Of a DNA stretch of 64,000 bases, positions 1-11,114 are shown piece after piece. Both the position numbers and the translations under genes were made by a program. The stretch covers positions 67,660,075-67,724,074 of the forward strand of contig OW388294.1 of NCBI GenBank assembly GCA_936450465.1, in the 5' to 3' direction. The notes beneath the pieces are model-generated. The model saw only the letters and a list, made by a program, of their open reading frames with translations, was not told the origin of the DNA and did no database searches. This DNA comes from Gibbula magus (lineage: Eukaryota > Mollusca > Gastropoda > Trochida > Trochidae). Positions within the stretch are counted from its first letter, which is position 1. Each line of letters begins with the position of its first letter.

Positions 1-192
1 CTGATTAAAATCGATCATGTTCCGAGGAATAAAATCTGAAAATATGGGGATATAAACTGGTTCTATAGATTCTCCGCCAAAGTGTCGATTTGGCGAGGAA
101 ACCTGCGAATGATATGATCGAGTTCGTATCCCGGTAGATATACTTTTTGGCAACTTTTATTCCTCCGAAAACGGTATGTTTTAATCAGACTG
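1..192. repeat. MITE family 1 (CAGTCTGATTAAAATCGA ends), copy 1, cut by window start
   Basis: The sequence starts inside the left terminal repeat (CTGATTAAAATCG, then TTGTTCC-like sequence in the other copies) and ends with TTTTAATCAGACTG. Inside, it shares GGTTCTATAGATTC and GAGTTCGTATCCCGGTAGAT with the copies at 6897, 7741 and 14802. It is non-coding. The four copies within 15 kb define the family. Confidence 0.7.
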
Positions 193-664
193 CATATTTT
201 GATTGAAAACATATTTTATTCATTTAAGAAATGGATTAGGCACAGGTGATGAAACTTATAGAAGCCCTCCCCACTTAATCGACAAATATTTGACAAATAC
301 ATAACACAATGTATGCAGAAGATAATAAGAAATCTACAAGTGACGAGGTGGGTAAACATGGCATTATTAAAGCAACACAGAAGAAGAAATATTATTTTTA
401 TGACAAATTGCACTTTGAATATGGTTAATACATACATTAGTATTTATGTATTAATTGAACCATTGACTCTTTCCAATGAATTTATGAACATGCATGGTGA
501 AACATGTTTTCATTGACTGTTTTTGGAAGATTTGGATTGCCATACAATATTGTATCGGATCAAATTCTGCCTTGAAATAATCAAATCTGTGCTTTAATTC
601 TAAAGGGAAATTATCATAAATTATCTTGGACATCTCAAGAAGAAATGATAGACATCTTCAACTA
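193..664. other. AT-rich spacer, no gene seen
   Basis: Short open frames here show no domain, splice context or composition that would support a gene. Confidence 0.5.
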
Positions 665-730
665 AGAACAGGAAGGTTTTCTGGATAACAACATCTTTAA
701 TGTGAAAATACACGACGTTTCGGTCGGAGG

Positions 731-794
731 ACTTTGGTAGCTTCCCAATCGATGATGTGATCCGTCACATCATCGATTGGGAAGCTACCAAAGT
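731..794. repeat. perfect palindrome with 30-bp arms at the PLE inversion point
   Basis: Arms 731-760 and 765-794 are exact reverse complements separated by the 4-base loop TCCG. The right arm is the endonuclease coding sequence and the left arm is its inverted copy, so this is the breakpoint of the inverted 5' part of the PLE. Confidence 0.85.
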
Positions 795-924
795 CCTGTC
801 AACCAACAACAAGAACTGGCGCCAAAGAAAACTCCAAGAAGCGATTGACATTCGAAGGGAAAAACCTGCAATAAACCGCGATCAAGGCATCTTCCTACCA
901 TGTGCGTGGGATTCACTCATCTAG
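766..924 (+). pseudogene. PLE GIY-YIG endonuclease C-terminal fragment
   Basis: The frame reads HIIDWEATKVL, then KLQEAIDIRREKP and INRDQG, and stops at TAG 922-924. The WE.A.V....R..KEAI.IR...P.(L/M)NRD.G pattern is the familiar C-terminal end of Penelope-type endonuclease domains. It has no start codon and its N-terminal part is replaced by the palindrome, so it is a dead fragment. Confidence 0.65.
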
Positions 925-1401
925 AACTTCTATCTCCTGTCGGAGGAAATATCCGAGGAGAACACAACCAAACCAAATTCAAGTATCCCTACCTTCCATC
1001 CACTCCTTATCCGAGGAGTCCCCACAAATCAACGCCTATCAGCTGCAATTACCATGCAACAACTTCAAAGCCACCCACATCAACAATTGGCCTCTGCTCC
1101 AATCAACTATACTTATTATTTGCTTAACAATTTCAATAAAGCCAATTGGCCTCCCTCGTTTCATCATGTGTGTTTATTTACATCTTCAATAAAGCCTACA
1201 GGCCTTTGTTTATCTACTTACTCCCATTCATGTTTGTATTGCAAATCCTCATCATTCTCATGCTTCATCTCCATCATGTTTGTATTACAAATCCCATTGT
1301 ATACCATTCTCATGCATGTTAATCTCCCTGATTGAGTTTCCTCACCATTGTTTTGATTGCTATATAAATGTACCATATTTTGTTATTTCCTTACATTCCA
1401 C

Positions 1402-1432
1402 CTGATGAAGGAGTGAGTATTTACTCCGAAAC
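1402..1432 (+). ncRNA. hammerhead-ribozyme-like motif in PLE terminal repeat
   Basis: The order is CTGATGA (1402-1408), one extra A, GGAGT (1410-1414), an 8-base loop, ACTCC (1423-1427), then GAAAC (1428-1432). This is the CUGAUGA-stem II-GAAA core of a hammerhead. The extra A before stem II is non-canonical, and I could not find convincing stem I and stem III partners, so it may be inactive. Confidence 0.4.
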
Positions 1433-1732
1433 GTCGTGTATTTTCACATTAAAGAAGTTGTTATCCAGAAAACCTTCCTGTTCTAATGTATACCACTTCT
1501 AAATGCCCTTCAAAGACCTGATCTTCAACTACAAAAAAGCACCACAAATGCAAGATTTACTTTCAGATAAATTGACACGATACAGATCAGTTCATATAAC
1601 TTTGTTTATTTCTTAAAAAGTTAAGTCGACCTAATCCATTATTTCAAATAAGTTTAAAAACTAAACCATATGTTGTGTTATCATTTCTATCCTAGCCGCG
1701 ATTAACATATGTTCTATTCTCACTCAAATTCT

Positions 1733-1740
1733 TTTAAATA
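1733..1740 (+). promoter_or_regulatory. TATA-like box for the Cys-rich peptide gene
   Basis: TTTAAATA lies about 50 bases upstream of the ATG at 1790. The distance suits a short 5'UTR. Position and composition are the only evidence. Confidence 0.3.
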
Positions 1741-1789
1741 GCGCCGATCCTGCTAAACTTAAACAGACGGAGAAGCTGTATCAGCCATC

Positions 1790-1844
1790 ATGTTTGTGCG
1801 TCTTATTCTCTTGCTTATTGCCATTTTGACCTTGCTGTCTGTGG
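1790..1844 (+). CDS. small secreted cysteine-rich peptide, exon 1 (signal peptide)
   Basis: The ATG opens MFVRLILLLIAILTLLSV, a short, strongly hydrophobic sequence with one Arg near the start, typical of a secretion signal. The exon ends in phase 1 at a perfect donor, G|GTGAGT (1845-1850). A TATA-like element and a 49-base leader precede it. It joins the exon at 2605 to make a 54-residue precursor. I do not recognise the family. Confidence 0.6.
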
Positions 1845-1880
1845 GTGAGTGATAATTATTTCAATCATGGATCAGTTATT

Positions 1881-2186
1881 TTAAAGGGGCTGTAGCACAG
1901 TTTTTTGCAAAATTTCTTTTTTCAAATTTTCTATTTATCATGATAGTTTATGTCATTTAAATGAACTTTAGAGGGTAAAACATCATATTTCACAAACCGA
2001 TTATCCGTAGTGGTAATAACAGTGTAGCGTATTTTTTTATTTCCAACTACCAAAACAATTCCCAAGGCTTTACCGAACCATGTACACTCATTTTTAACTT
2101 GATTTCATGAAGAGCGAAGTGTGTTTTACTTTGAGTGACACTATGTTTTACATAAAATTCATCAACTTATTTGAGCGAAAATATAT
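1881..2186. repeat. MITE family 2 (AAAGGGGCTGTAGCACG ends), right end lost
   Basis: It begins TTAAAGGGGCTGTAGCAC and continues with sequence shared with 30037-30366, 49092-49362 and 51524-51880 (for example GATAGTTTATGTCATTTA). The right terminal repeat is missing after TTATTTGAGCGAAAA, where an (AT)n tract starts. It lies in intron 1 of the Cys-rich peptide gene. Confidence 0.65.
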
Positions 2187-2604
2187 ATATATATCATCTT
2201 TGAAGTTAAAGATCAAAGTTACTTGAAGATTACCTTTTTGGTTTTGATTCCACCAGGTCGACGCCCATTTTCGGGTTAATTTTCTCCCTTCGTGGGGCCA
2301 CAAACTATCACTTAAAATATATTTTTCATTAATATAAATCTCCTGAAAACTATAAATGAGGTTCCATAAAAAATGTGATGCTTTTCCAATGACGGCTCAC
2401 GTGTTTTTTTTTACACAGCGTTCTTCCTCTGTCAGCAACACCTCCAATGCTTCCAGTTATCCGGAACAGCAATAGTCAAATTATTCCACTTTTCGAATAA
2501 TAAGGCATGGGAAACTAAAATTGGTTTATCTGCAATGACTAAATCCAATGCAACGTCAGTTTCTTCTTCATAACAACATCATGTTTGATTTCTTCTGTTA
2601 ACAG

Positions 2605-2714
2605 TGTACGGGTGCACTATCAACATCAATGGTAAAGTTTTCAGCGAGAACTGTGTGCAAGGCTGCTGTTTAACTGGTAATGGCTACGGCTGTTGCGAAG
2701 ACCTGTTAGGCTGA
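2605..2714 (+). CDS. small secreted cysteine-rich peptide, exon 2 (mature peptide)
   Basis: The acceptor TTCTGTTAACAG ends at 2604. The split codon gives V, then 35 residues to TGA at 2712-2714. The mature part has six cysteines in the order C-x12-C-x3-CC-x7-CC and ends EDLLG. With exon 1 the precursor is 54 aa: about 18-20 residues of signal, then a roughly 34-residue compact peptide. The exon continues through a donor at 2724 (CAG|GTACAA), which places an intron just after the stop codon. The role is unknown; defence peptides, venom-type peptides and protease inhibitors all use such scaffolds, and nothing here chooses among them. Confidence 0.6.
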
Positions 2715-2723
2715 CCAATACAG

Positions 2724-5700
2724 GTACAATGTGTATATAATTAATAAGTTTTATAGTCACTTTAATATGAGACAGTGCTCACATTTATCATTATACATTT
2801 ATTAACGAGCAATGGCGATGATAAAGCACATTGAAATTTCAAATATGTAAAAACAAATAACAAAGAACGTAAATTTACATCAGCTTGCAGAAAACACGTC
2901 AACGTATACAGACCATTAATTTTGATAGTACCACCTGGTGTTAATAGCATGCTATATCCTTCACTGCAAAATCAGCATTTACTACATGAAACATAAACTG
3001 AAGTACAAAAGAAAGTACAAACCTCAGTTGATTCGATTCAATATTTAAAAGAAATTAAAATGCATTTGATAATGGCATCATACACAATCACATATCGGCA
3101 GTAGTTTGAATAAATTACATTGGTGACTGGTGTTCAGTTAGAATATATTTGTTTAAAGATATGCTAATCTCAGGGGGTGGGCTTCGCTGAAATGATTCTA
3201 ACAACAGTAAAGAATAACGACACAAAAGTATTGGATTACAAATCCACCCCAAATTAGTAGAAAAAACAGTTTTAAAAAATACTTCATTTTTACAGCCGGC
3301 AAACGTTTCATTAGCCAATCAGCTGCTAGCAGAGGTGTGACGCGTTACTCAGGAGTCCTGCTCAACGAGTAGCTGGCTTATGTTATTGTTTACATTATAC
3401 ACTCGTATAGCCGTCACATATTTTTCACTTATCTCACTTGTCAAAACAGCCTAAACGTGATCAAAGCTATTAGAAACAATGTCGTCATATTCTTTTCAGT
3501 CGTTAATTAACTTTGGTTGTTGTACACATGTGTTTAGATTGTTTAGTCTCCGATAATGCCGAGTGGATATTTCAGCGTAAATCTACTGCCATTGTCTTTT
3601 CTTTGTGTCATTTGGAAGTGTCAGTTCAAAAGAGTTACTGCGTGAATGTCCATCATTGACCATTTCCGTTATGTCAGACTCTTATTCTAGCAATGAGATC
3701 TCGCTTTGAACAACGTAAGTCAGGCAATAACAAATATTTGAATGAAGAACAAGCGAATGTACCAAATGATCGGGATACATATCTCATTACTATGTCTCAT
3801 CTATTCCAGTATTTAACAGATGAAAATGAAATAACAGCACTTATGTAGGATACTATCTCAAAGTATTTTGATTCAATATAACAATTAATTAAACAATGTA
3901 TTTCCACAATTAGGCAAACTTGGATCGGCAAACAAAGCAGAATTCATGTTAATCCTACTCAACGAAAAACGAGACTTATGCGACGTATATATCTATATCA
4001 TTTTAAAAATTAAAATAAATACATATTAATTGTTGAACTACATTGTGATGGTTTTCTAACTAGTTCGCTTGTAAACAACATTTTACGATGTCCTTATTGA
4101 TTTAAATAACTAACCTGTTGTCACCATATGATTGCTAATCCATGTACATCGGTGTGCATCATACATTATAGTGACATGATGACCGGCTGCTATCACCCAC
4201 GAAACAACAGAACATAATATTCTTAAATTTCGTTGGCTGAATATAACATTCCTTATTTTGATTGGCTCACTATGTCCAGACTGAATGTCGCCAATATGTG
4301 TATCTTTATTGAACTAACGACCACTTCAGTATCACCAGTTACGTCATATGACAGGACGTTGGCAATATCTTGACGCGCCACCTCTTATATAATTGAACCG
4401 GTCCAGTGACCGATATCTGGCATCAAAGCAAAGGTGTTAATGCATTAAGCGCAATTAGTGAGTGTTCATTACATGACTAATTTCTGAACAATATAGAATT
4501 AATATAGAAATTAAAAACTAGATTTTTTTACATTAACATTTCATCGATTTTACCCAAATGATATTGATGGAACAGAATCTGAAAGAAAATGTGTACCGAA
4601 AAAACAACGCCCTTCGATTTGAAATTATTCATGATTCCTTATCATAGATACATCATTGTAGGCTTTAAAGTATTTTGACATTTTCACCCGCCACATTTCT
4701 CTACAGTTGTATTACACTGAATAAAATAACTGTCTCAATGTAAGTAATTGTACATGTACAAGATCATAAATTTAACGATAGCTCGATTGAAATGTTTAAA
4801 AATTCTAAGTGTTAATGCAATTATTTTATTATGAATAAAAAGTCACCATGAGAAATTTTGACTCAGTAGACCTCAAACTATACAGGCCTCTTGAAACTTA
4901 AAATCAAGCACAAAAAAAAAATAAAAAAAATAGAGACGTTTACAATTTGAATTATTCATTTCAATTGGCAAACACTGTAAATCCTGGGGTATACCCCCTC
5001 TGCTGAGATCACATGTCAATGGGTTAACACTGCATGCTACATCCTTGGACATATTGCTAAAATCGGCAAACAGTACTTGGCAACATTACTATGTACTAAT
5101 CTAACATTAGTCATACATTTTGATGAAAAAATATATTTACTCTGTTTTAATACATATTTTTATATAATAGGACTTTTTTTCCAAGGACTTTTTTACCGAT
5201 ACTTATTCCCCGAGGACTTTTTTACCTATAATCTATAAAATAACCCAACCATGCCAACGCTCCGCTCGATTGGTAAAAGAACCAAACTAAAACCGGCAAC
5301 TGAATATCGAAAAATCCTTCAAAAACTCCGAACTTACTTCCTACAGACGCACAAATACCCATTCTATCGGAAACTTACAATGTCAAAAGTTGTTATTGTG
5401 TTTTAAACGAATCATCGACGAAAATCGACAAATCGCCTAAGGATTTCATTGTAGCAACTCCTGTGTATGACGTCACATCGCTTACACAGGTTATGCTTCA
5501 CTGAGGGGCCGCGGAAAACTGTTTGAAGAATGAGATAATGAGCAGGCCAAATTTACTCACTTTGAACCGCGATATCTGGCTGAGTAGGTGACGCTTCGAA
5601 ATAAAAGTTAGTGTTTTGTTTACTTGAAAGTATTGTCTATATGAATAAACGAATTAACATCGGACAAAACTGAGAGGTTCTATTATCTTTAATGTAGACA

Positions 5701-6550
5701 GGGGTAAGAAATGAAATTTACACCAACATGACCCGCGAAAATGTTGATCCCGCGTTTCTTTATCCAAAAATAGCATTATGACCGTGTCATAGGCAAATGT
5801 CACCTTTACAACAACGTCGCTGATTTGCACAACTAATTATTACACTCTCGTTGAAGATACTTCTGTTGTTAAACATGGAAATGTTATTCAACACTGTTCT
5901 GAAACATTGCACGTGAAAGCGATTGCAGTCGGAACTTTCGCTCGTTAGATACCAAACCATCCACTCGTTTCATAAATGTTATTAAACGGGACGTCGTTTA
6001 GTATTCTCTATTTTCCAATGAAACGAATCAGGACTCTCCATTTCTAGCTGAGAATTCGGCATAGTAGAACGGAGGTTACATTCAAATATCTGAAGGGAAT
6101 GGAGACATGATTTAAGAGATACTGCTTACTTTTGGAAATACCATACATTTGCCATATATATATTTAATTAAATGCAAATGACTACCGATACAGTCATATT
6201 TTTCCAAGAATATATTTGTTGATCAATTAGGGAAAATGTCAATGTAATACTATGAACAAACAAAAATAAAGACTCCCATTTCTGTTGCTTTCTATATATG
6301 CGATATATATATAAAAACGAACATAAGCTGAATCGTTTCCCCATAAGTATCTTTCATATTTAACACATATTCGTATTTATTCGATGTGAAAAACAGGCAC
6401 ACGATGATAAATTTGATAGATTCATCTTAAAAGTTGAAAGTAGTAATTTTAAACGGGATAATCTGACAAAAAGTTAAAATCGAAAGCAGCACATATAAAA
6501 TCAACACGGTCATGGAAATATTGTGACACAGGGATGAACGCTTGGCAATA
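2724..6550. other. long intron / non-coding stretch
   Basis: This is presumed to be intron 2 of the Cys-rich gene. It is AT-rich with no supported coding sequence. A short region near 5165-5240 repeats AGGACTTTTTT three times. I see no recognised element between 2724 and 6550. Confidence 0.4.
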
Positions 6551-6552
6551 TA

Positions 6553-6755
6553 CACTCGCGGGCAAAAGAAAGTATACTTTATTTTGATAGTCATGTTTTT
6601 CAGAAAAATGTAGAGATAATGTTTCAAAATTTGCAAAGTAATTTGAGTTGGCTTTTAGAGATATGGTATAACTATGTTTCAGTTATGTTCATTTTTCATT
6701 GATTAAACTATATCGCATGCGTTGTTGTACCTATACTTTCTTCTGCCCGCGAGTG
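6553..6755. repeat. MITE with Tc1/mariner-type ends, about 203 bp
   Basis: The left end CACTCGCGGGCAAAAGAAAG is matched inverted at the right by CTTTCTTCTGCCCGCGAGTG, with one mismatch. TA lies directly outside on both sides (6551-6552 and 6756-6757), as expected for a Tc1/mariner target duplication. There is no coding capacity. Confidence 0.75.
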
Positions 6756-6896
6756 TATATTGCAGTCAAGCTATTCCAACGATTTTGGTAAAATATCATT
6801 TCGATCCATTCTTTAGTTGTTGTTTTAGTAATTACCAAGGTCCCATGACATTGTGCATTAATAAACCTCACTACAATTTACCAAACAATGATTAAT

Positions 6897-7339
6897 CAGT
6901 CTGATTAAAATCGACCTTGTTCCGAGGAATACAATTTGCAAAATTTTGCATCTGCCGGGATACGAACAGGTTCTGTAGATTCCTCGCCACAAGGTCTGAG
7001 AACACCCCGTATAGGCGTGTGTTCAGAACCAGTTTAGCGCAGCCAAAACCCAGTCAAATAGCTGACCAATCACATCATAGTATTTAAACGGTTGCGGTTT
7101 TGAAAGCATTCGGAACAGACAAAAGGATAGCTGTTTGGAGTTATCTGCCCCTGTTTCTCGCACCGAAAGCATTTGTTGGGCATCTTTTGATTGGCTAGCT
7201 GAATTGCGCCCGAACACGCTAGTGTACGGGGTGCTTTCAGACGGTTTGGCGTGGAAACCCACGAACGAGTTCGTATCCCGGTAGATGCACTATTTTGCAT
7301 TTTTTATTCCACGGAAAACCGTCGATTTTAATCAGACTG
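6897..7339. repeat. MITE family 1, copy 2 (443 bp) with 10-bp target duplication
   Basis: It starts CAGTCTGATTAAAATCGAC and ends GTCGATTTTAATCAGACTG. The 10 bases AATGATTAAT are repeated exactly on each side (6887-6896 and 7340-7349). A 9-11 bp duplication is the habit of Mutator-like elements; no transposase is present, so the assignment is an inference. Internal sequence is shared with the copy at 14802. Confidence 0.8.
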
Positions 7340-7390
7340 AATGATTAATGACATGTTAATTAAGTATTATATCATTTTTATCATTTTCAG

Positions 7391-7456
7391 ACCTGGTGAA
7401 ATATCAGCGATGATTCTCGAAGCTGAACTGCAACGTGTTCATATATCTGAATAAAA
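7391..7456 (+). other. Cys-rich peptide gene, candidate 3'UTR exon with poly(A) signal
   Basis: The acceptor TCATTTTCAG ends at 7390. About 60 bases later comes AATAAA (7450-7455). It would pair with the donor at 2724. No open frame is needed because the stop codon lies in exon 2. The 4.7-kb intron makes the link uncertain without transcript data. Confidence 0.4.
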
Positions 7457-7740
7457 AAGTTGTTCTGATATTGACCCTTCAATTTTATTGTTAATTTCAA
7501 ACGATGTTTCGCTTGTATAAAACTGGTTGGCCAGGTCTGTTCATGATTGTCGTTTAGTCTCTGAAATAAATATTCCCCAAACTATTAACAATTGAAGATC
7601 AATTGGAGGATTTTCTCTGTGGACAGTAAGCCTGGCTAGTGAGAATTTCTAAACCCAAGTGTCTACATATTGTAGGACCTGTCAACCATTGACAGGGGCT
7701 GGTTGTTGTTTGTTTGCAAACCAAAAGTATGTTTCATGGT

Positions 7741-7910
7741 CAGTCTCATTAAAATCGACCTTGTTCCGAGGGATAAATTTGCAAAATTATGCATCTACTG
7801 GAAACGAAAAGGTTCTGTAGATTCCTCTCGTTTGGCGTGGAACCTACGACTGATATGAGTTCGTATCCCGGTAGATGCATTGTTTTGCAATTTGCAATTT
7901 AATCAGACTG
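7741..7910. repeat. MITE family 1, copy 3 (170 bp) with 10-bp target duplication
   Basis: It starts CAGTCTCATTAAAATCGACC and ends TTTAATCAGACTG. Flanks are GTTTCATGGT (7731-7740) and GTTTCATGGC (7911-7920), a 10-bp duplication with one mismatch. The target lies at the edge of the TTCATGGTATGCC minisatellite, so a second array unit could mimic a duplication. Confidence 0.75.
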
Positions 7911-8155
7911 GTTTCATGGCATTCCCCAAGTATTGTTCATGGTATGCCCAAGTGTATTTCATGGTATGCCCCCAAATATGTCTCAAGGTATGCCTCACGT
8001 GTGCTTCATTGTATGCCCCAAGTGTGTTTTATGGTATGTCCTAAGTGTGTTTAATGGTATTCCCTAAGTGTGTGCCATGGTATGCCCGAAAGTAGCCTAT
8101 GTTTCATGGTGTACCCAAAGAATGTTTCACGATATGCCCCAAAGTATGTTTCATG
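7911..8155. repeat. degenerate minisatellite, unit about 23 bp (TTTCATGGTATGCCCCAAGT)
   Basis: Around ten diverged units of TTTCATGGTATGCCCCAAGT plus GTG follow each other. A shorter related array lies at 42098-42262 upstream of duplicon B, so it predates the duplication. Confidence 0.7.
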
Positions 8156-8956
8156 GACCCCAAAACAACGATTTTTTTCTTCTTCTTGGTTTGTCCGTCA
8201 TTACCGTCGTTCATCTGATAAGCGTTTTAGAAGTTGAAATGACCAAAAAAATTGGCAATTTTAATAACAACTTCTTTATCCATGCTATGCGCTGTTTCGA
8301 CATGTAGATTCTTGTGTCGTTAAGCTGACAATAATCTTTGAATGATTTAATGTGACTGTGCGTTTAGCGCATGCGCAGTCGATGTTACTATTTCGAAATG
8401 AAATAAACTTCTACGTGAACTAAACAAAACTCTTTATTAATGGCTTCAGGATAAGCAAAGATGGCTCGAGTCAGCCATACTAAGATACTCAGTGCCGAGG
8501 ATAAACCACACATATATTCGGAAATCGCATATCATGAATAAAGAAGTTGTAAGCCTATCCATATCCAATTAACGCCAGTGTAATGAAGAGATCGAACTGG
8601 TCCTCGTTGAATAAGTGACCATGCAGGACCTAGTTTCAATGTTGAAAAAGTGACTGCATTGTCGTTGTATTTTGGTCCCTCCTGTCAAATTTGGTCCTTA
8701 AAGAGCCATCAAGGATGTTGATGAACATATCGAAAATTTTCCAAAAATATATCTCCGTGAAATAAATACACTTAACTTTTCCAAAATTTGTTCAACCTAA
8801 AATAGGCCGAGAAATTGCATTTATTAGTAAAGGTGTTTTCCAGTCTAAATATAGATCCAGTCTATTATTTTCAAGCGCAATGCATCATGGTCTAGCTCAC
8901 ACACAGTAAACAAAGACACGAAAAATTATGAGCAATGAAAGAAATCGAAATATATA

Positions 8957-10575
8957 CACAGCAAAAAAAAGTTAAGCACCCCCAAATTAAAAGTTGTATA
9001 CCATTTTGGATTTTATGATCATGTTATTCAATTCGATAGACAGGCCAAATATGGTATTCTGGATGGGAACTGGTGTGGTTTCTGTTATGGAACGGTTCTC
9101 ACAAACGGAGCTATTGGCATGCATATCATGCAACCCATGATTTCAGCAAAATGCAGTTTCACCCTTCGACTTACCATGCCTAAATAAACGCCTTTTACGG
9201 CTTCAATGTCAGTTCAATACACAATATTCATGAACAATGCCACGAAGGAGATTGTCCGAGGCTACGAGATGGCAAATTATTGGACAGCATTTAGCCGGTT
9301 TCTCGTACAAGGAAATTGGGAGAAGAACTGGTTACCACTATTCGGTCATCAGTCGTTTAGTGAGGAAACATGCCCAAACTAACCATTTTCCCGATCGACC
9401 ACGTTCCGGAAGGCCCCGAGCTACCACATTGCAAGAGGACAGGAACCTATTGCGTCATCAACGACGTCAACCGTTTGCGTCAAGTACCGTCTTGAAACAA
9501 GCCTGGCTACCCTATAGACGTATCAGCAATCAGACGGTGAGGAACCGCCTCAAAGCAGCAGGTTTAAGGTCTCGACGTGTCATCAGACGTCCAAACCTTA
9601 CTAATCGTCATAAACGGGATCGTAGGATGTGGTGTGGTGACCGGCAGCGTTGGAACCTGAGGTCATGGAGACGTATCCACTGGTCAGACGAAAGTCGCTT
9701 CCTCCTCCATACCGTTGACGGGCGAATCAGAGTTTGGAGAGTCAAGAACAGTTGATACACACCAAGGAACATTCTTCCAAGGGCTCCATATGGTGGAGGA
9801 TCCGTTATGGTGTGGGGTTGCTTTCCTTTTGATTGCAAGTTAGATTTGGTGACACTACAAGGCACACTTACCGGCGCCCGCTACATTGCAGAGGTGTTGG
9901 ATCCAGTTGTGATTGACCATTTTGATGATCACAGACTTGCAACTCGACCCCTGTTCATGGATGATAATGCTCGGCCTCACCGTTCACGAGCTGTGACTCA
10001 ACATCTGGAGAACAATACTGTTTCTCGTATCCCCTGGCCAGCATTGTCTCCAGATTTGAACCCCATCGAGCATGTCTGGGACATGATTGGTCGACGTCTA
10101 CAGAGAAGGAACCCTGCTCCACACAATCTAAGACAACTGGAGGCCGCACTTCACGATTAGTGGCAGCAAATCCCCATGGAAGAATTAAAGAACCTTGTCA
10201 GGGGTATGCCCAGAAGACTGGCAGCAGTATTTCAGGCACGCGGTGGCAGCACACGATATTGACACTAAATCGTTCCTAAGACAATGGCACGGGCTATTCA
10301 GTATGATTTCTTCATCATGTTCAGCCGTCAAACTTGAAATGACAATACTTTTACGAGTCTGTGTTTTTCACCATTTTCCAGTCAATTTTTGTTTCCTGTT
10401 TTTGGTCATTTAAATCTCTGAGATAACACAAAAATGTCAACGAATAAAACAATTAATTACACTTGCTCCTGAAATTCGTTTTTCCCCTGTTGGATGTTTA
10501 GTTTTGCTATAATGGGTCTCTGAAACATACCCCTATCAAAAAAAAGAAGGGGGTGCTTAACTTTTTTTTACTGTG
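8957..10575 (+). mobile_element. Tc1-family DNA transposon, 1.6 kb
   Basis: Terminal inverted repeats are CACAGCAAAAAAAAGTTAAG followed by CACCCCC at the left and the complement (GGGGGTGCTTAAC...TACTGTG) at the right. TA precedes the left end; the right flank reads TT, so the target duplication has decayed or the end is one base off. It carries one transposase reading frame with two premature stops. Confidence 0.85.
9237..10262 (+). pseudogene. Tc1 transposase (DD34E), broken by two in-frame stops
   Basis: This is a single frame of 342 codons, the usual Tc1 transposase length. The N-terminal part (about 1-110) has paired helix-turn-helix DNA-binding regions (RWQIIGQHLAGFSYKEIGRR, then RPRSGRP). 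The catalytic core shows D in HWSDESRF, D in MDDNARPH and E in LNPIEHVWD; the last two are 34 residues apart, which defines DD34E. The frame stays open between two isolated stops: TGA at 9753-9755 and TAG at 10158-10160 (HD*WQQIP). Reading continues in frame to TGA at 10260-10262. No frameshift is needed, so inactivation is by point mutation and the copy is fairly young. Confidence 0.85.
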
Positions 10576-11114
10576 TTTATATATTTTTTGGCGGTTATTT
10601 ATTTACCATTTCATTTAATTATGTATTCGCTACAGATTTTTGAATAATTGTTTTTCCTAACTAGGTATTTTTCTTGAATTCTATAATCAATGAGAGTAAA
10701 AATTGTCATAATTTGCTGGTCTTATCTCAATAAAAAGTACATTTAACAGGAAATAATTTTTATATTCTCCTGATGACATTTAGAAACATTGTTTGTAAAG
10801 CAATCGTCACATTCAGTAATGTGTGATAAGGGTAACTTGCAAGAGAGACACGTGCAGCACGTGCAGCACGTGCAGCACATGGGTTGTTATGGCGACTTGC
10901 GCTAGCGTGCGCTACTCGAAGTTGTTCTTCTCTTTGAAACAAAATTGCATTACATTGTTGTGATATGAAAATTAGTTAACATATGCCATGTTGTAGATAA
11001 AAGATTTCTCTGGCGATTGACGTTATAAGCATATTTTCCAAAAATTATTTTTAATTTGAAACACTAACATCCTTGATGGCTCTTTAAAGTGGTCACTTTT
11101 TCAACGCATACATT

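Larger units (their letters stand above)
665..1485. mobile_element. Penelope-like retroelement (PLE), truncated, with inverted ends
   Basis: The outer ends are inverted copies of one another. The left end reads AGAACAGGAAGGTTTTCTGG and the right end is its complement, finishing CCTTCCTGTTCT. Both carry the complement pair around GAAACGTCGTGTATTTTCAC. Inside is a remnant of the C-terminal endonuclease region typical of PLEs (766-924), followed by about 450 bases of non-coding sequence. The right end holds a hammerhead-like motif, which is known from PLE terminal repeats. The inverted partial copy at the left end is a common PLE insertion structure. The reverse transcriptase is absent. Confidence 0.65.
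8698..11087. repeat. composite structure bounded by a 22-bp inverted repeat
   Basis: TTAAAGAGCCATCAAGGATG plus TT at 8698-8719 is found exactly inverted at 11066-11087. Further out, GTTGAAAAAGTGA (8641-8653) is inverted at 11093-11105. The Tc1 element at 8957 lies inside. A related right-hand segment recurs near 37740-38390. This may be an older non-autonomous DNA transposon into which the Tc1 copy jumped. Confidence 0.45.
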
